Positions 22,046 to 31,487 of a DNA stretch of 64,000 nucleotides are shown here, in pieces. This stretch comes from Nitrospiria bacterium (GTDB taxonomy: Bacteria > Nitrospirota > UBA9217). The stretch's first letter is position 1. Each line of letters opens with the position of its first letter. The position numbers and the translations under genes are program-made. The DNA lies in the NCBI GenBank assembly GCA_919902495.1, contig CAKKRC010000004.1, forward strand, positions 36,564 through 100,563. Direction: 5' to 3'. Below the pieces are notes generated by a model that did not search any database, had not been told where the DNA came from, and saw only the letters and a list, made by a program, of their open reading frames with translations.

Positions 22046-23113
22046 ATGTCAGAAACAAATCTCCATATCCCGCCTGAATGGCGGGAATCAGCCGAAGAGG
22101 TCGAAGCACATGGCGGGCCGGTCATGGTCATCGGTGCTCCCGGTTCTGGCAAGACCACGTTCTGCCTTTATCTTGCCGGTTACTTTTGCCGCCAGGGAAA
22201 GCGTGTTGCCTGGATCGACGCCGATCCCGGCCAGCCGTTCATAGGCCCGCCGGCGGCCTTTTCGCTTGGACTCTATGACAACGCGGCGGAACTCCTGAAG
22301 CACAAGCCCCCCCTTATCATGAGTTTCGTCGGCAATGTCAGCCCGGTCGGACATCTTCTCGATGCGGTGACCAGCATCCAGAAGATATACAACAAGGCGT
22401 TGGAGCTCGGTCCTGACCTGGTCCTCATCAATACCTGCTGCCTGGTGAACGGCGGCGCCGCCCGGGAGCTTGCCTATCATCAGATCGACATGCTCGCGCC
22501 CCGCTACGTTATCGCCATTCAGCAGAAGAGCGAGGTCGAACATCTCGTGTCTCCCCACGCTCATCGCGCGGGATTATTGATCCACCGTCTCCCGGTATCG
22601 CCTGATGCCAGGATGTCGACCAGCGAGGCCCGGAAGGCCGCACGGGAGCAGCGGTTCAAAGAATACTTCCGCGGAGCGGATTTTCACGATATTGCATTGA
22701 GCGATGTAGGTGTCCACGGGCCCGGTCTCGGGACAGGCGAGCGGCTTGGGTTCCGGGACATCAACCAGCTGTCAAAGATCCTTAACAGCATTGTGATCCA
22801 TGCCGAACTTTCAGCCGACAGGCTGTTCGTGATCACCGACGGGGATTATTCCGAGGAAGAACAGTACACCGCGCGAGAACGTTACGGGGTCAGGGAGATC
22901 TCCATTATAACGAGAGCAGAGCTCGACTATCTTCTCGTTGGTCTGAACGATGACCGGAATCTCAGTCTCGGAATGGGTATCATCAGGGACCTGGACCTGA
23001 AAGAACTGACCGTGCGCGTGGTCACCCCCCTGAAGGATATTTCGGCGGTCCGCCACATAGCGCTGGGATCTCTCCGCGTAAATCCTGCGGGGAAGGAACT
23101 GGGGCAGTGGTGA
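22046..23113 (+). CDS. Clp1/Grc3-like polynucleotide 5'-hydroxyl kinase
   Basis: 355 residues. The Walker A loop is VMVIGAPGSGKTTFCLYLAGYF. Then come RVAWIDADPGQPFIGPPAAFSLG (the DxDxGQ signature of Clp1/Grc3/NOL9 kinases) and DLVLINTCCLVNGGAARELAYHQID. A C-terminal beta-rich region follows (residues ~200-355). Characterised relatives phosphorylate 5'-OH RNA or DNA ends. It lies between rsmG and parA and is bracketed by two parS sites, the second one starting at the base after its TGA stop. Its physiological role here is unknown. Confidence 0.8.
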   Translation: MSETNLHIPPEWRESAEEVEAHGGPVMVIGAPGSGKTTFCLYLAGYFCRQGKRVAWIDADPGQPFIGPPAAFSLGLYDNAAELLKHKPPLIMSFVGNVSPVGHLLDAVTSIQKIYNKALELGPDLVLINTCCLVNGGAARELAYHQIDMLAPRYVIAIQQKSEVEHLVSPHAHRAGLLIHRLPVSPDARMSTSEARKAAREQRFKEYFRGADFHDIALSDVGVHGPGLGTGERLGFRDINQLSKILNSIVIHAELSADRLFVITDGDYSEEEQYTARERYGVREISIITRAELDYLLVGLNDDRNLSLGMGIIRDLDLKELTVRVVTPLKDISAVRHIALGSLRVNPAGKELGQW

Positions 23114-23129
23114 TGTTCCACGTGGAACA
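23114..23129. promoter_or_regulatory. parS site 2 (ParB-binding)
   Basis: A second exact TGTTCCACGTGGAACA, beginning at the base after the stop of the Clp1-like gene and 239 bp upstream of parA. Confidence 0.93.
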
Positions 23130-23130
23130 T

Positions 23131-23168
23131 AATGAAGTGCGGAGTGGCGAGTGCGGAGTGCGGAATGA
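23131..23168. repeat. GAGTGCG direct-repeat tract after parS2
   Basis: Units AAGTGCGGAGTGGCG, AGTGCGGAGTGCGG and AATGAGG follow the parS palindrome directly. This looks like the low-complexity intergenic class also seen inside purL (AATCCGC units). Confidence 0.55.
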
Positions 23169-23367
23169 GGTAGGCGTGGTGCGGCCTTACTTTGCCACCA
23201 CCGCTTCGCGGGGCTTTCTGTGCTCAGTCCTGACGCTCTGGTTTATCTCATACAGAACAACAGGTTTGCTTCCCCCTTCGCTGCTATATGAAAACGAATT
23301 TCTCCTTTCTTTTATCAGCCTCCTATGGTAAAGTAACCCGGTTTTGCAAGGCAGTTTCGGAGGTTTC

Positions 23368-24144
23368 ATGGGTAAGGTCATTGCCATAGCCAACCAAAAG
23401 GGCGGCGTCGGGAAGACGACGACCGCCGTGAACATCGCAGCGTCGCTCGCAGCGGCGGAGAAGAAGGTGCTCCTTATCGACTCGGACCCCCAGGGCAACT
23501 CCACGAGCGGCATGGGGATCGACCGGAAGGACATTACCGGCAGCACTTACGATCTTTTTACGGGCAAGAAGCCTTTTGCCGAGATCAAAAAAAACACTCA
23601 CTTTCCCTGGCTTGACGTGGTGCCGGCCGGCATCGACCTCGTGGGCGTCGAGATCGAGCTCATTCAGACCATCGCCCGGGAGCGTGTGCTCAAGAAGGCG
23701 ATCGCCCTGTTCCGGGATACGTATGATTATATTTTCATCGACTGCCCGCCGTCCCTCGGCCTTCTGACCGTAAACGCCCTGACCGCTGCCGATGGTGTGC
23801 TGATCCCTGTCCAGACCGAGTACTACGCGCTCGAAGGCCTGTCGGCGCTCATGAATACCGTGAAGCTCATCAAGCAGGACCTGAACCCGGAGCTCGTTGT
23901 CGAAGGCGTGCTCCTTACCATGTACGACAGCAGGAACAATCTCGCCGACCAGGTGGCGGCGGAGGTCCGCAAGTACTTCGGCGACAAAGTATATAAAACG
24001 GTGATCAACCGGAACGTGACCTTGAGCGAGGCGCCGAGCCACGGCAAGCCCGTGATCTTGTATGACATCCGCTCGAAAGGCGCGCAGAGCTATCTCGATC
24101 TCGCCAGGGAGGTGCTGGGCCATGCAAAAGTCGGCGCTCGGTAA
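23368..24144 (+). CDS. parA: Chromosome-partitioning ATPase ParA (Soj)
   Basis: 258 residues from the ATG at 23368, with TCGGAGGT just upstream; an earlier ATG at 23344 lacks a site. Deviant Walker A is IANQKGGVGKTTTAVNIAASL, Walker B is YDYIFIDCPPSLGLLTVNAL. ATP-bound ParA dimers on the nucleoid pull ParB-parS complexes apart. The 3' end overlaps parB by 23 bp. Confidence 0.97.
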   Translation: MGKVIAIANQKGGVGKTTTAVNIAASLAAAEKKVLLIDSDPQGNSTSGMGIDRKDITGSTYDLFTGKKPFAEIKKNTHFPWLDVVPAGIDLVGVEIELIQTIARERVLKKAIALFRDTYDYIFIDCPPSLGLLTVNALTAADGVLIPVQTEYYALEGLSALMNTVKLIKQDLNPELVVEGVLLTMYDSRNNLADQVAAEVRKYFGDKVYKTVINRNVTLSEAPSHGKPVILYDIRSKGAQSYLDLAREVLGHAKVGAR

Positions 24145-24967
24145 GGGGCTCGGCGCCCTGATCCCGGACCTTTCCGTCCTGGATGAAAAAGAGAGGAAGT
24201 CCCTCGGGATCATGGATGTCGAGTTGGACAAGATCGTCCCGAACGAATACCAGCCGCGGAAGGTCTTCAACGACGAGAAGCTCAAGGAACTCGCCGCCTC
24301 CATCAAAGAACAGGGAGTCATCCAGCCCATCATTGTACACCGCATCGGAACGAACTTCGGCCTCATTGCCGGCGAGCGGCGGTGGCGGGCGGCCCGGCTC
24401 GCCGGGCTCAAGTCCATCCCGGCGCTGGTCAGGGAAGCGACCAAGCGCGAGCTGATCGAGCAGGCCCTCATCGAGAACATCCAGCGCGAGGACCTGAACC
24501 CGCTCGAAGCGGCAGAGGCGTTCAAGCGTCTCCAGGACGAGTTCAAGCTGACCCAGGAAGACCTTGCCCGGCGCGTGGGCAAAGAGCGCTCGACCATCAC
24601 CAACTTCCTTCGCATCCTTGGCCTGCCGAAGGAGATCAAGCAGCACCTGGCGACGGGCGCTCTCAACATGGGCCACGCCAAGGCCCTCCTGTCCCTTGAG
24701 CGTCTCCGCGACCAGATGTTCGCCGCGAACCAGATCGTGAAGAAGGGGCTTTCGGTGCGCGAGGCCGAGGCGCTTGCCCACGCGCTCAAGAAACCCGCAA
24801 AGGAAAAGAAGACAAAAATTGGCACCGAGTACAAGGCGGTCGAGGAGCGGCTCAGGAAATCCCTCGGCACGAAGGTGAGCATCGCGCCCAAGGCAAAGGG
24901 CGGCAAGATCGTCATCGAATACTTTTCCGGCGAGGAGCTGGAGCGGATCCTGGAGAAGATCGGCTGA
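24122..24967 (+). CDS. parB: Chromosome-partitioning protein ParB (Spo0J)
   Basis: 281 residues starting MQKSALGKGLGALIPDLSVL. The N-terminal CTPase/ParB box reads RIGTNFGLIAGERRWRAARLAG and LIENIQREDLNPLEAAEAFKRL, followed by the HTH (TQEDLARRVGKERSTITNFLRIL). The C-terminal dimerisation helix ends GEELERILEKIG. It should bind the two TGTTCCACGTGGAACA sites upstream. Confidence 0.97.
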   Translation: MQKSALGKGLGALIPDLSVLDEKERKSLGIMDVELDKIVPNEYQPRKVFNDEKLKELAASIKEQGVIQPIIVHRIGTNFGLIAGERRWRAARLAGLKSIPALVREATKRELIEQALIENIQREDLNPLEAAEAFKRLQDEFKLTQEDLARRVGKERSTITNFLRILGLPKEIKQHLATGALNMGHAKALLSLERLRDQMFAANQIVKKGLSVREAEALAHALKKPAKEKKTKIGTEYKAVEERLRKSLGTKVSIAPKAKGGKIVIEYFSGEELERILEKIG

Positions 24968-24982
24968 CAAAACGAAAAGATC

Positions 24983-25073
24983 TTGCCACAGAGTTCACAG
25001 AGGACACCGAGAGAGGCGGGAATGTTATGTTACTGTTTTTCTCTGTGCTCTCTGTGACCTCTGTGGTGAAAGA
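24983..25073. repeat. 'CACAGAG' palindrome, copy B
   Basis: The arms TTGCCACAGAGTTCACAGAG and TCTGTGACCTCTGTGG flank a ~40-nt centre between parB and the bactofilin gene. Confidence 0.8.
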
Positions 25074-25106
25074 CGTTTATAAGAATTTCTTGAGGAGGAT
25101 TCATCC

Positions 25107-25508
25107 ATGTTGAAGAAGGGCTCAGGCGTATCAGCGGAACATGCGGAGATCACCGCGTTCCTCGGCAAGGGCACGGAGTTCAAGGGTGTGCTCAGTTTCG
25201 AGGGGACCATCCGGGTGGACGGCAGGGTGGAGGGAGAGATCCTGTCCAAGGACACTCTCATCGCGGGCGACGAGGCCCACCTCCAGGGCGAGATCAGCGT
25301 CGGAACGATCATATCGAGCGGGAAGATCGTAGGCAACGTCAACGCCAGCCAGAAAGTGCATATCCTCGCGCCGGGCGTCATCGAGGGGAATATCAGGACC
25401 CCGAAGCTCATCATCGAGGAAGGCGTTACCTTCGACGGCAAATGCGAGATGGCAGGCCAGAAAAAGGCGACCGACCAGAAGGTCGTGTCCCTGACCGAGC
25501 GGCAGTAA
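25107..25508 (+). CDS. Bactofilin
   Basis: 133 residues. The central DUF583/bactofilin beta-helix repeats as FLGKGTEFKGVLSFEGTIRV, DGRVEGEILSKDTLIAG, AHLQGEISVGTIISSGKIVG and NVNASQKVHILAPGVIEGNI, flanked by short disordered tails. Bactofilins polymerise into filaments that scaffold envelope or ParAB-parS machinery. Position directly after parAB matches the myxobacterial arrangement in which bactofilins position ParAB-parS. Confidence 0.93.
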   Translation: MLKKGSGVSAEHAEITAFLGKGTEFKGVLSFEGTIRVDGRVEGEILSKDTLIAGDEAHLQGEISVGTIISSGKIVGNVNASQKVHILAPGVIEGNIRTPKLIIEEGVTFDGKCEMAGQKKATDQKVVSLTERQ

Positions 25509-25625
25509 TCATCGTACGATCGATCTCTTGCTGCTGCATCCCGCGGAGCAGAAAAGGCGGACAACGCTTCGCAACCTGTTCCAGAATGCATGCGGCTCAT
25601 CCCGGGCAACCATAACAAGACAAAC

Positions 25626-28600
25626 ATGATCCTCTTTCATCTCTTCCGCACCCCCGCGCTTTCGTCGTTCCAGACCGACGGCCTGCTTGCAACAGCACGG
25701 CACAAGGTTGCTCGCGCCATCACCGGGATCGAGACGGAATTCTGCTTCAATATCGCGTCGTCATCGCCGCTCTCGCCGGACGAGAGGCGCCTGCTCCGTT
25801 GGCTGCTTGCCGAGACCTTCGAGCCGGAGAAGTTCTCCGATACGTCGTTTCTCAATCCGCAATCCGCAATCCGCAATTCACAATTGGTTCTTGAGGTCGG
25901 CCCCCGCATGAGCTTCACCACGGCCTGGTCCACGAACGCCGTCTCGGTCTGCCATGCCTGCGGGCTCCGTAAGATCGCGCGCATCGAACGTTCGCGCCGC
26001 TATCTGCTGACGCTCGAGAAAAAAGCAGCCCTTCGCCGTGAGCAGCAATCCGCGTTCCTTTCCCTGGTCCACGACCGCATGACCGAGTGCCCCTATCCTG
26101 AGCCGCTCACGACCTTCGAGACCGGCGTCACACCTGAGCCCGTGCGTATCATCCCGCTGATGAAAGAGGGAAGGGCGGCGCTCGAGAAGATCAATCGCGA
26201 GATGGGCCTGGGGCTCGACGAGTGGGACCTGGATTTCTACACCAATCTCTTTGTGAACGATATCAAGCGCGACCCCACCAACGTGGAATGTTTCGACCTA
26301 TCGCAGTCGAACAGCGAACACTCGCGCCACTGGTTCTTTCGCGGCAGGCTTGTCGTGGATGGCAAAGAGGTGCCGGATACGCTGATGAAGATCGTGAAGG
26401 CAACGTACGAGGCGAACCGGAACAACAGCGTCATCGCCTTCAGCGACAACTCAAGCTCCATCAAGGGATACGGCATCACTACGATCATTCCGGAGGTCCT
26501 TGGAAAACCATCTCCCTTCCGCGAAACAAAGCGGAAACATGACATCATCTTTACGGCGGAGACGCATAACTTCCCCTCGGGCGTGGCGCCATTCCCGGGC
26601 GCCGAGACCGGCACCGGCGGCCGGCTGCGCGATGTGCAGGCGACCGGCACCGGCGGACTTGTCGTCGCCGGCACGGCGGCATACTGCGTCGGAAACCTGT
26701 GCATTCCGGGCTACGCGCTTCCCTGGGAGGACGCGTCCTCCGCGTATCCGTCGAACCTTGCCTCGCCGCTGCAGATAGAAGTGGAAGCAAGCAATGGCGC
26801 ATCCGATTATGGGAACAAGTTCGGCGAGCCTTTGATCCAGGGCTTCACGCGTTCCTTCGGCCTCAGCCTTCCCGATGGCGAGCGCAGGGAATGGCTCAAG
26901 CCGATCATGTTCAGCGGCGGCATCGGACAGATGGACAGCCACCATACGAGAAAATCGCAGCCGGAAAAGGGCATGCTCGTGGTCAAGGTGGGCGGGCCAG
27001 CCTACCGCATCGGCATGGGCGGCGGCGCGGCGTCGTCCATGATCCAGGGCGAGAACCTTGCCGAGCTCGACTTCAACGCGGTCCAGCGCGGCGATGCCGA
27101 GATGGAACAGAAACTGAACCGCGTGATCCGCGCCTGCGTGGAACTGGGGGAGAAGAACCCCATCGTGAGCATCCACGACCAGGGCGCGGGCGGGAACTGC
27201 AACGTGGTGAAGGAGATCGTCCATCCCGCCGGAGCGAGGATCGAGATACGAAAGATCCAGGTGGGCGACGAGACCCTCTCGGCGCTCGAGATCTGGGGCG
27301 CCGAATATCAGGAGCAGAATGCGCTTCTCCTGAGGCCGTCGCATGCGCCGCTCTTCGAGGACCTCTGCAGGCGCGAGAAGGTGCCGGTCGCGTTCATCGG
27401 ACAGGTCACGGGCGACGGGTACATCGTGCTCCATGACGCGAAGGACGGCTCGACGCCGGTGAACCTTGAACTGTCGAAGGTCCTGGGCGACATGCCGCAG
27501 AAGACCTTCACGCTCGACCGAAGGAAGAACAGCCTCAAGCCTCTTGAACTTCCCCGGGACCTTACGGTCCGGAAGGCCCTTGACCGCGTGCTGAGGCTCC
27601 TCTCCGTCGGATCAAAGCGCTTCCTTACGAACAAGGTAGACCGCTCCGTGACGGGACTCATCGCCCGGCAGCAGTGCTGCGGTCCGCTCCAGCTCACGGT
27701 CTCGGATGTCGCCGTCATCGCCCAGTCCCATTTCGGCACGACCGGCGCCGCCTGTTCGATCGGCGAACAGCCGGTGAAGGAACTGATCGACCCTGCTGCC
27801 ATGGCGAGGATGAGCGTTGCCGAGGCGCTTACGAACATCGTCTGGGCGGAAGTGAGCGGACTCGGGGACATACGGTGCTCGGGGAACTGGATGTGGGCGC
27901 CGAAGCTTCCGGGTGAGGGCAGCCGTCTTTACGATGCCGCCATTGCCATGCGCGATCTCATGATCAAGCTCGGGATCGCCATCGATGGCGGCAAGGACAG
28001 TCTTTCCATGGCAACCCGGGTCACCAATGCCGACGGCACTACGGAAACAGTGAAATCGCCGGGCACGCTTGTCATCTCCGCATATGTCACCTGTCCCGAC
28101 ATCACCAAGACGGTGACCCCGGACCTCAAGACGCCGGGCCGGAGCAAGCTTCTGTTCATCGATCTGAGCAGCGGGAAGAACCGCCTGGGCGGTTCTGCGC
28201 TTGCCCAGGTATTCGGCCAGGTCGGCAATGAGTCGCCGGACATCGAGGACGCCGGGCTCCTTAAACACGGATTCAATGCCGTGCAAAAACTGGTCGGCAA
28301 GCGCTTCCTTCTTTCCGGCCACGACCGCTCCGACGGAGGCCTCATCACCACGCTGCTCGAGATGGCCTTCTCCGGGAACTGCGGCATCGACGTGAACCTT
28401 CCGACCGAAAGCATGCACAGCGGAGAGCCGCTCGCCGTACTCTTCTCCGAAGAGGCGGGCCTGGTCATTGAATACCTTCCGGAGAACGAAGCAGAGATCT
28501 TCAAAATATTGAACAAGAACGATGTGCCGTTCTTCATGATCGGAAAGCCGGCGCAGGACAAGCGCGTCAGGATAAAACTCGGCTGGAAGAGCGTCCTTGA

Positions 28601-29582
28601 TGAGGACCTGCGGGTGCTTCGGGACATCTGGGAGGAGACGAGCCACCACCTCGACCTTCTGCAGCGCGATCCCGAGAATATACGCGAAGAGCGGAAGAAC
28701 AGCTATGACCGTAAAGGTCCGCACTTCATCATTCCCTTTGTCCCGAAACCGACGGCAACCGCCCTTCTCCGGCGGTCCGATAAACCGCGGGTAGCGATCA
28801 TCCGGGAAGAAGGGAGCAACGGGGACCGCGAAATGGCCTCGGCGTTCCACCTTGCGGGTTTTGAACCATGGGACATCGTGATGACCGATCTCCTCGATGG
28901 ACGCGTCACCCTTGACGGGTTCCGGGGCGTGGCGTTCGTCGGCGGGTTCAGCTACGCGGATGTATTGGATTCGGCAAAGGGGTGGGCGGCAAGCATCCGG
29001 TTCAACAAAAAGGTGTGGGACCAGTTCGAGCGGTTCTATCATCGTTCAGATACGTTCAGCCTCGGCGTGTGCAACGGCTGTCAGCTCATGGCGCTCCTGG
29101 GCTGGGTCCCGTGGCGCGGCATCGCAGACGAGCTCCAGCCGCGGTTCATCCATAACAGGTCCGGCAGGTTCGAATCGCGGTTCTCGACCGTGAAGATCCT
29201 GAAAAGCCCGGCCATCATGTTTCAGGGCATGGAAGGATCCGCGCTCGGCATCTGGGTCGCTCACGGCGAGGGCATGGCGTATTTCCCGGACAAGAGAATA
29301 TATCAGGAGGCGGAATTCGGCCTTGCACCGGTCCGGTACGTTGACGATGGAAACGAGATAACCGAGGCCTATCCCTTCAATCCCAACGGTTCGCCCGAGG
29401 GCATCGCGGGGCTCTGTTCGCCAGACGGCCGGCACCTTGCCATGATGCCGCATCCTGAGCGGGTCGTGCTTCCCTGGCAGTGGGGATGGCTTCCCGAGGA
29501 CCTCAAGCGGTCTCTCGTGGCATCACCCTGGCTGCGCATGTTCCAGAACGCCCGGGAGTGGTGCGAGACGGCTGGCAAGTAG
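25626..29582 (+). CDS. purL: Phosphoribosylformylglycinamidine synthase, single-chain
   Basis: About 1318 residues from the ATG at 25626 (MILFHLFRTPALSSFQ), the fused PurS-PurL-PurQ form. An ATG at 25590 adds 12 unlikely residues. The ATP/FGAR domain has HNFPSGVAPFPGAETGTGGRLRD, HDQGAGGNCNVVKEI and CGPLQLTVSDVAVI. The C-terminal class I glutaminase has FSLGVCNGCQLMALLGWVP (nucleophile Cys), HGEGMAYF and PHPERV. It makes FGAM in purine synthesis. Residues ~76-86 are encoded by an AATCCGC repeat tract absent from most homologues. Confidence 0.96.
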   Translation: MILFHLFRTPALSSFQTDGLLATARHKVARAITGIETEFCFNIASSSPLSPDERRLLRWLLAETFEPEKFSDTSFLNPQSAIRNSQLVLEVGPRMSFTTAWSTNAVSVCHACGLRKIARIERSRRYLLTLEKKAALRREQQSAFLSLVHDRMTECPYPEPLTTFETGVTPEPVRIIPLMKEGRAALEKINREMGLGLDEWDLDFYTNLFVNDIKRDPTNVECFDLSQSNSEHSRHWFFRGRLVVDGKEVPDTLMKIVKATYEANRNNSVIAFSDNSSSIKGYGITTIIPEVLGKPSPFRETKRKHDIIFTAETHNFPSGVAPFPGAETGTGGRLRDVQATGTGGLVVAGTAAYCVGNLCIPGYALPWEDASSAYPSNLASPLQIEVEASNGASDYGNKFGEPLIQGFTRSFGLSLPDGERREWLKPIMFSGGIGQMDSHHTRKSQPEKGMLVVKVGGPAYRIGMGGGAASSMIQGENLAELDFNAVQRGDAEMEQKLNRVIRACVELGEKNPIVSIHDQGAGGNCNVVKEIVHPAGARIEIRKIQVGDETLSALEIWGAEYQEQNALLLRPSHAPLFEDLCRREKVPVAFIGQVTGDGYIVLHDAKDGSTPVNLELSKVLGDMPQKTFTLDRRKNSLKPLELPRDLTVRKALDRVLRLLSVGSKRFLTNKVDRSVTGLIARQQCCGPLQLTVSDVAVIAQSHFGTTGAACSIGEQPVKELIDPAAMARMSVAEALTNIVWAEVSGLGDIRCSGNWMWAPKLPGEGSRLYDAAIAMRDLMIKLGIAIDGGKDSLSMATRVTNADGTTETVKSPGTLVISAYVTCPDITKTVTPDLKTPGRSKLLFIDLSSGKNRLGGSALAQVFGQVGNESPDIEDAGLLKHGFNAVQKLVGKRFLLSGHDRSDGGLITTLLEMAFSGNCGIDVNLPTESMHSGEPLAVLFSEEAGLVIEYLPENEAEIFKILNKNDVPFFMIGKPAQDKRVRIKLGWKSVLDEDLRVLRDIWEETSHHLDLLQRDPENIREERKNSYDRKGPHFIIPFVPKPTATALLRRSDKPRVAIIREEGSNGDREMASAFHLAGFEPWDIVMTDLLDGRVTLDGFRGVAFVGGFSYADVLDSAKGWAASIRFNKKVWDQFERFYHRSDTFSLGVCNGCQLMALLGWVPWRGIADELQPRFIHNRSGRFESRFSTVKILKSPAIMFQGMEGSALGIWVAHGEGMAYFPDKRIYQEAEFGLAPVRYVDDGNEITEAYPFNPNGSPEGIAGLCSPDGRHLAMMPHPERVVLPWQWGWLPEDLKRSLVASPWLRMFQNAREWCETAGK
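25853..25884. repeat. AATCCGC tandem repeat inside purL
   Basis: Three to four 7-bp units (CAATCCG CAATCCG CAATCCG CAATTCA CAATTGG) lie in frame within the N-terminal, PurS-like part of purL and encode NPQSAIRNSQL. The same motif class is common as an intergenic repeat, so this looks like an in-frame insertion tolerated by the protein. Confidence 0.6.
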
Positions 29583-29707
29583 ATACAGATCGAACCGCTG
29601 GAGACCGCGGGCGACGACTCGACCGAGCTCGCCGAGGTTTTCGCCGCATACAGAGGGCACCAAACGACAAACGTCGAATCGGATAAGATCAAACGGGGGA
29701 GAACGGA

Positions 29708-30139
29708 ATGGCACAGGTAAAGCAGGGAGACACGGTTAAAGTAAATTATACGGGAAGACTTTCGGACGGGACGATATTCGACTCCTCGATAGGACGGCAT
29801 CCGATGCAGTTCACGATGGGCAAGGGCCAGTTGATCGCGGGTTTTGAAAAAGCCGTGCTTGGCATGGCGGCGGGCGATAAGAAGACCGTGGTGATCCCTT
29901 GTGCCGAAGCCTACGGGCTCCGGCAGGATTCCTCGATAACGGAGGTGGAGCGAAAGAACCTTCCGACGAACCCCGACGCAAAGGTCGGTCAGCGGTTGGA
30001 GCTCACCCAGGAGGATGACAGCACCGTCCTGGTGACCGTGACAGGCGTTTCCGAAACAAGCCTGACCCTGGACGCGAACCATCCTCTTGCGGGGAAGGAC
30101 CTGACGTTTGAGATCGAACTTTTGACGATCATCGGATAG
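29708..30139 (+). CDS. FKBP-type peptidyl-prolyl isomerase (SlyD-like)
   Basis: 143 residues: FKBP N-part (GDTVKVNYTGRLSDGTIFDSS), the insert-in-flap arrangement of SlyD (AYGLRQDSSITEVERKNLP...VTGVSETSLTLDANHPLAGKDL), then FEIELLTIIG. There is no His-rich metal tail and no signal peptide, so it is a cytoplasmic chaperone/prolyl isomerase. Confidence 0.92.
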   Translation: MAQVKQGDTVKVNYTGRLSDGTIFDSSIGRHPMQFTMGKGQLIAGFEKAVLGMAAGDKKTVVIPCAEAYGLRQDSSITEVERKNLPTNPDAKVGQRLELTQEDDSTVLVTVTGVSETSLTLDANHPLAGKDLTFEIELLTIIG

Positions 30140-30162
30140 ACAAGCGACCGGGGGAGCGGAGC

Positions 30163-30465
30163 ATGCTTAAACACATTGTGTTGTTCAAATTAAAAGATTC
30201 GGCCGGGGGGGCGGGCAAAGACCAGAACGCCTGGAAGCTGAAGGCCGCGATCGAAGCGCTTGCCGGAAAGATCCCGCAAATAGTAACGATGGAGGTCGGC
30301 ATCAACACGGTTCCTGCGGAGGCGGCGTATGATGTTGCGCTCTATTCGGAGTTTTCGGACAAGGACGGCCTCGAGATCTATCAGAAACATCCCGAACATA
30401 TGAAGGTGGTCGACCTTGTGAAATCGGTCGCGGCCGGAAGGGTGGTAGTGGATTACGTTATTTAG
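30163..30465 (+). CDS. Dabb (stress-responsive A/B barrel) domain protein
   Basis: 100 residues that are one Dabb barrel: MLKHIVLFKLKDSA, IPQIVTMEVGINTV, YDVALYSEFSDKDGLEIYQKHPEHMKVVDLV. These small dimeric ferredoxin-fold proteins have varied or unknown functions. The start has GGGGGAGCGG upstream. It is convergent with rlpA. Confidence 0.88.
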   Translation: MLKHIVLFKLKDSAGGAGKDQNAWKLKAAIEALAGKIPQIVTMEVGINTVPAEAAYDVALYSEFSDKDGLEIYQKHPEHMKVVDLVKSVAAGRVVVDYVI

Positions 30466-30616
30466 TCGAGGGGCAGTCGATATTAAACAGTCTAGGAGCA
30501 GTCGTGAGGCAGTCGAAAGGCAGTTGAAAAAAATTCGGTTCTCAGAATGGTTGTTTTAGATTGACGGCATCAAGACTGACGTATGACCGCATTTAGACTG
30601 CAACCCGACTGGCTGA
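30466..30616. repeat. GGCAGTCG-type repeat element between convergent genes
   Basis: The word AGTCG/CAGTC occurs about six times on the left (30466-30525). Complementary GACTG/AGACTG words occur on the right (30570-30612), giving an imperfect palindrome about 140 bp long. No coding potential was seen. Confidence 0.55.
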
Positions 30617-31381
30617 TCAATCCAGCGCCACGGCGAAGCTTCCCGGATATCCCTGATCTGCGAAGCGCTGCTCCGCCTCTTCGGCGGCCTGCAACGAGGT
30701 AAACACACCAGCCTGTACCCGGTAGAACTGCTCTCCGTTCACGACCGCCGTTTTTACCTCGGAATACCCGTGCAGCTTCTTCATTTCTTCTGACAAGCGT
30801 TTCGCGTTCTGCTGGTCCTTGAACGAACCGATCTGGACCGAGAAATTTCCGCTGTCGTAGTTCTCCGGCGCCTGGTAGCCCTCGCCGCTTGATTTATAGC
30901 CCAAAGCTTCGATCCTGACCGGCGCGGTTCCCTTGACATCGACACCCAGTTTCTTCGCAGCTGAATAGGACAGGTCGATGATGCGGTTCTTGACGAAGGG
31001 TCCCCGGTCGTTCACCCGAACGACGGTCTCCTGCCCGTTGTCCCTGTTCCGGACCCTCACAAAGACGCCGAGCGGCAGGGTCTTATGGGCCGCGGTCATG
31101 GCATGCATGTCGTAGACCTCGCCGTTGCTCGTCTTCTTCCCGTGAAAATCCTTTCCATACCAGCTCGCAATACCTTCCTGCGAGAAGCCCACGTGGGTCT
31201 TCAGGGGCTCATAGCGTTTTCCGAGGACCGTATAAGGCTTCTGGGTGGCCTTTTGCTTACCCGGTTCTTTCACTCCGGGGGCTTTTTTGCCCCCGCAGGA
31301 GATCACGACCATGCCGGCCAGAAGGACCGCGAGAAGGGATTTTGTGACGATGCCGAAGCTATGTGCGAAAGGAAAACCCAT
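30617..31381 (-). CDS. rlpA: Septal-ring lytic transglycosylase RlpA-like lipoprotein
   Basis: 254 residues. The signal with lipobox VISCGG anchors it to the outer membrane. The double-psi beta-barrel has GIASWYGKDFHGKKTSNGEVYDM, LPLGVFVRVRN and the Asp-containing VRVNDRGPFVKNRIIDLSY. The C-terminal SPOR domain (FSVQIGSFKDQQNAKRL...) binds denuded septal glycan. It acts in peptidoglycan remodelling at division. Confidence 0.93.
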   Translation of the reverse strand: MGFPFAHSFGIVTKSLLAVLLAGMVVISCGGKKAPGVKEPGKQKATQKPYTVLGKRYEPLKTHVGFSQEGIASWYGKDFHGKKTSNGEVYDMHAMTAAHKTLPLGVFVRVRNRDNGQETVVRVNDRGPFVKNRIIDLSYSAAKKLGVDVKGTAPVRIEALGYKSSGEGYQAPENYDSGNFSVQIGSFKDQQNAKRLSEEMKKLHGYSEVKTAVVNGEQFYRVQAGVFTSLQAAEEAEQRFADQGYPGSFAVALD

Positions 31382-31487
31382 GATCGTGCATTTTTACCAG
31401 ACGCCGTCCTTTTTGTCCATAAGAAAACGACGCGGGACCAGTACATTGATGTGAACAGCGTGGGTGGGCGGGTTGGGTGCTGTGCGA

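Noticed and set aside
23323..24915. Long frames opposite parA and parB
   Set aside because: Ser/Arg-rich shadows; parA and parB on the other strand have all family motifs.
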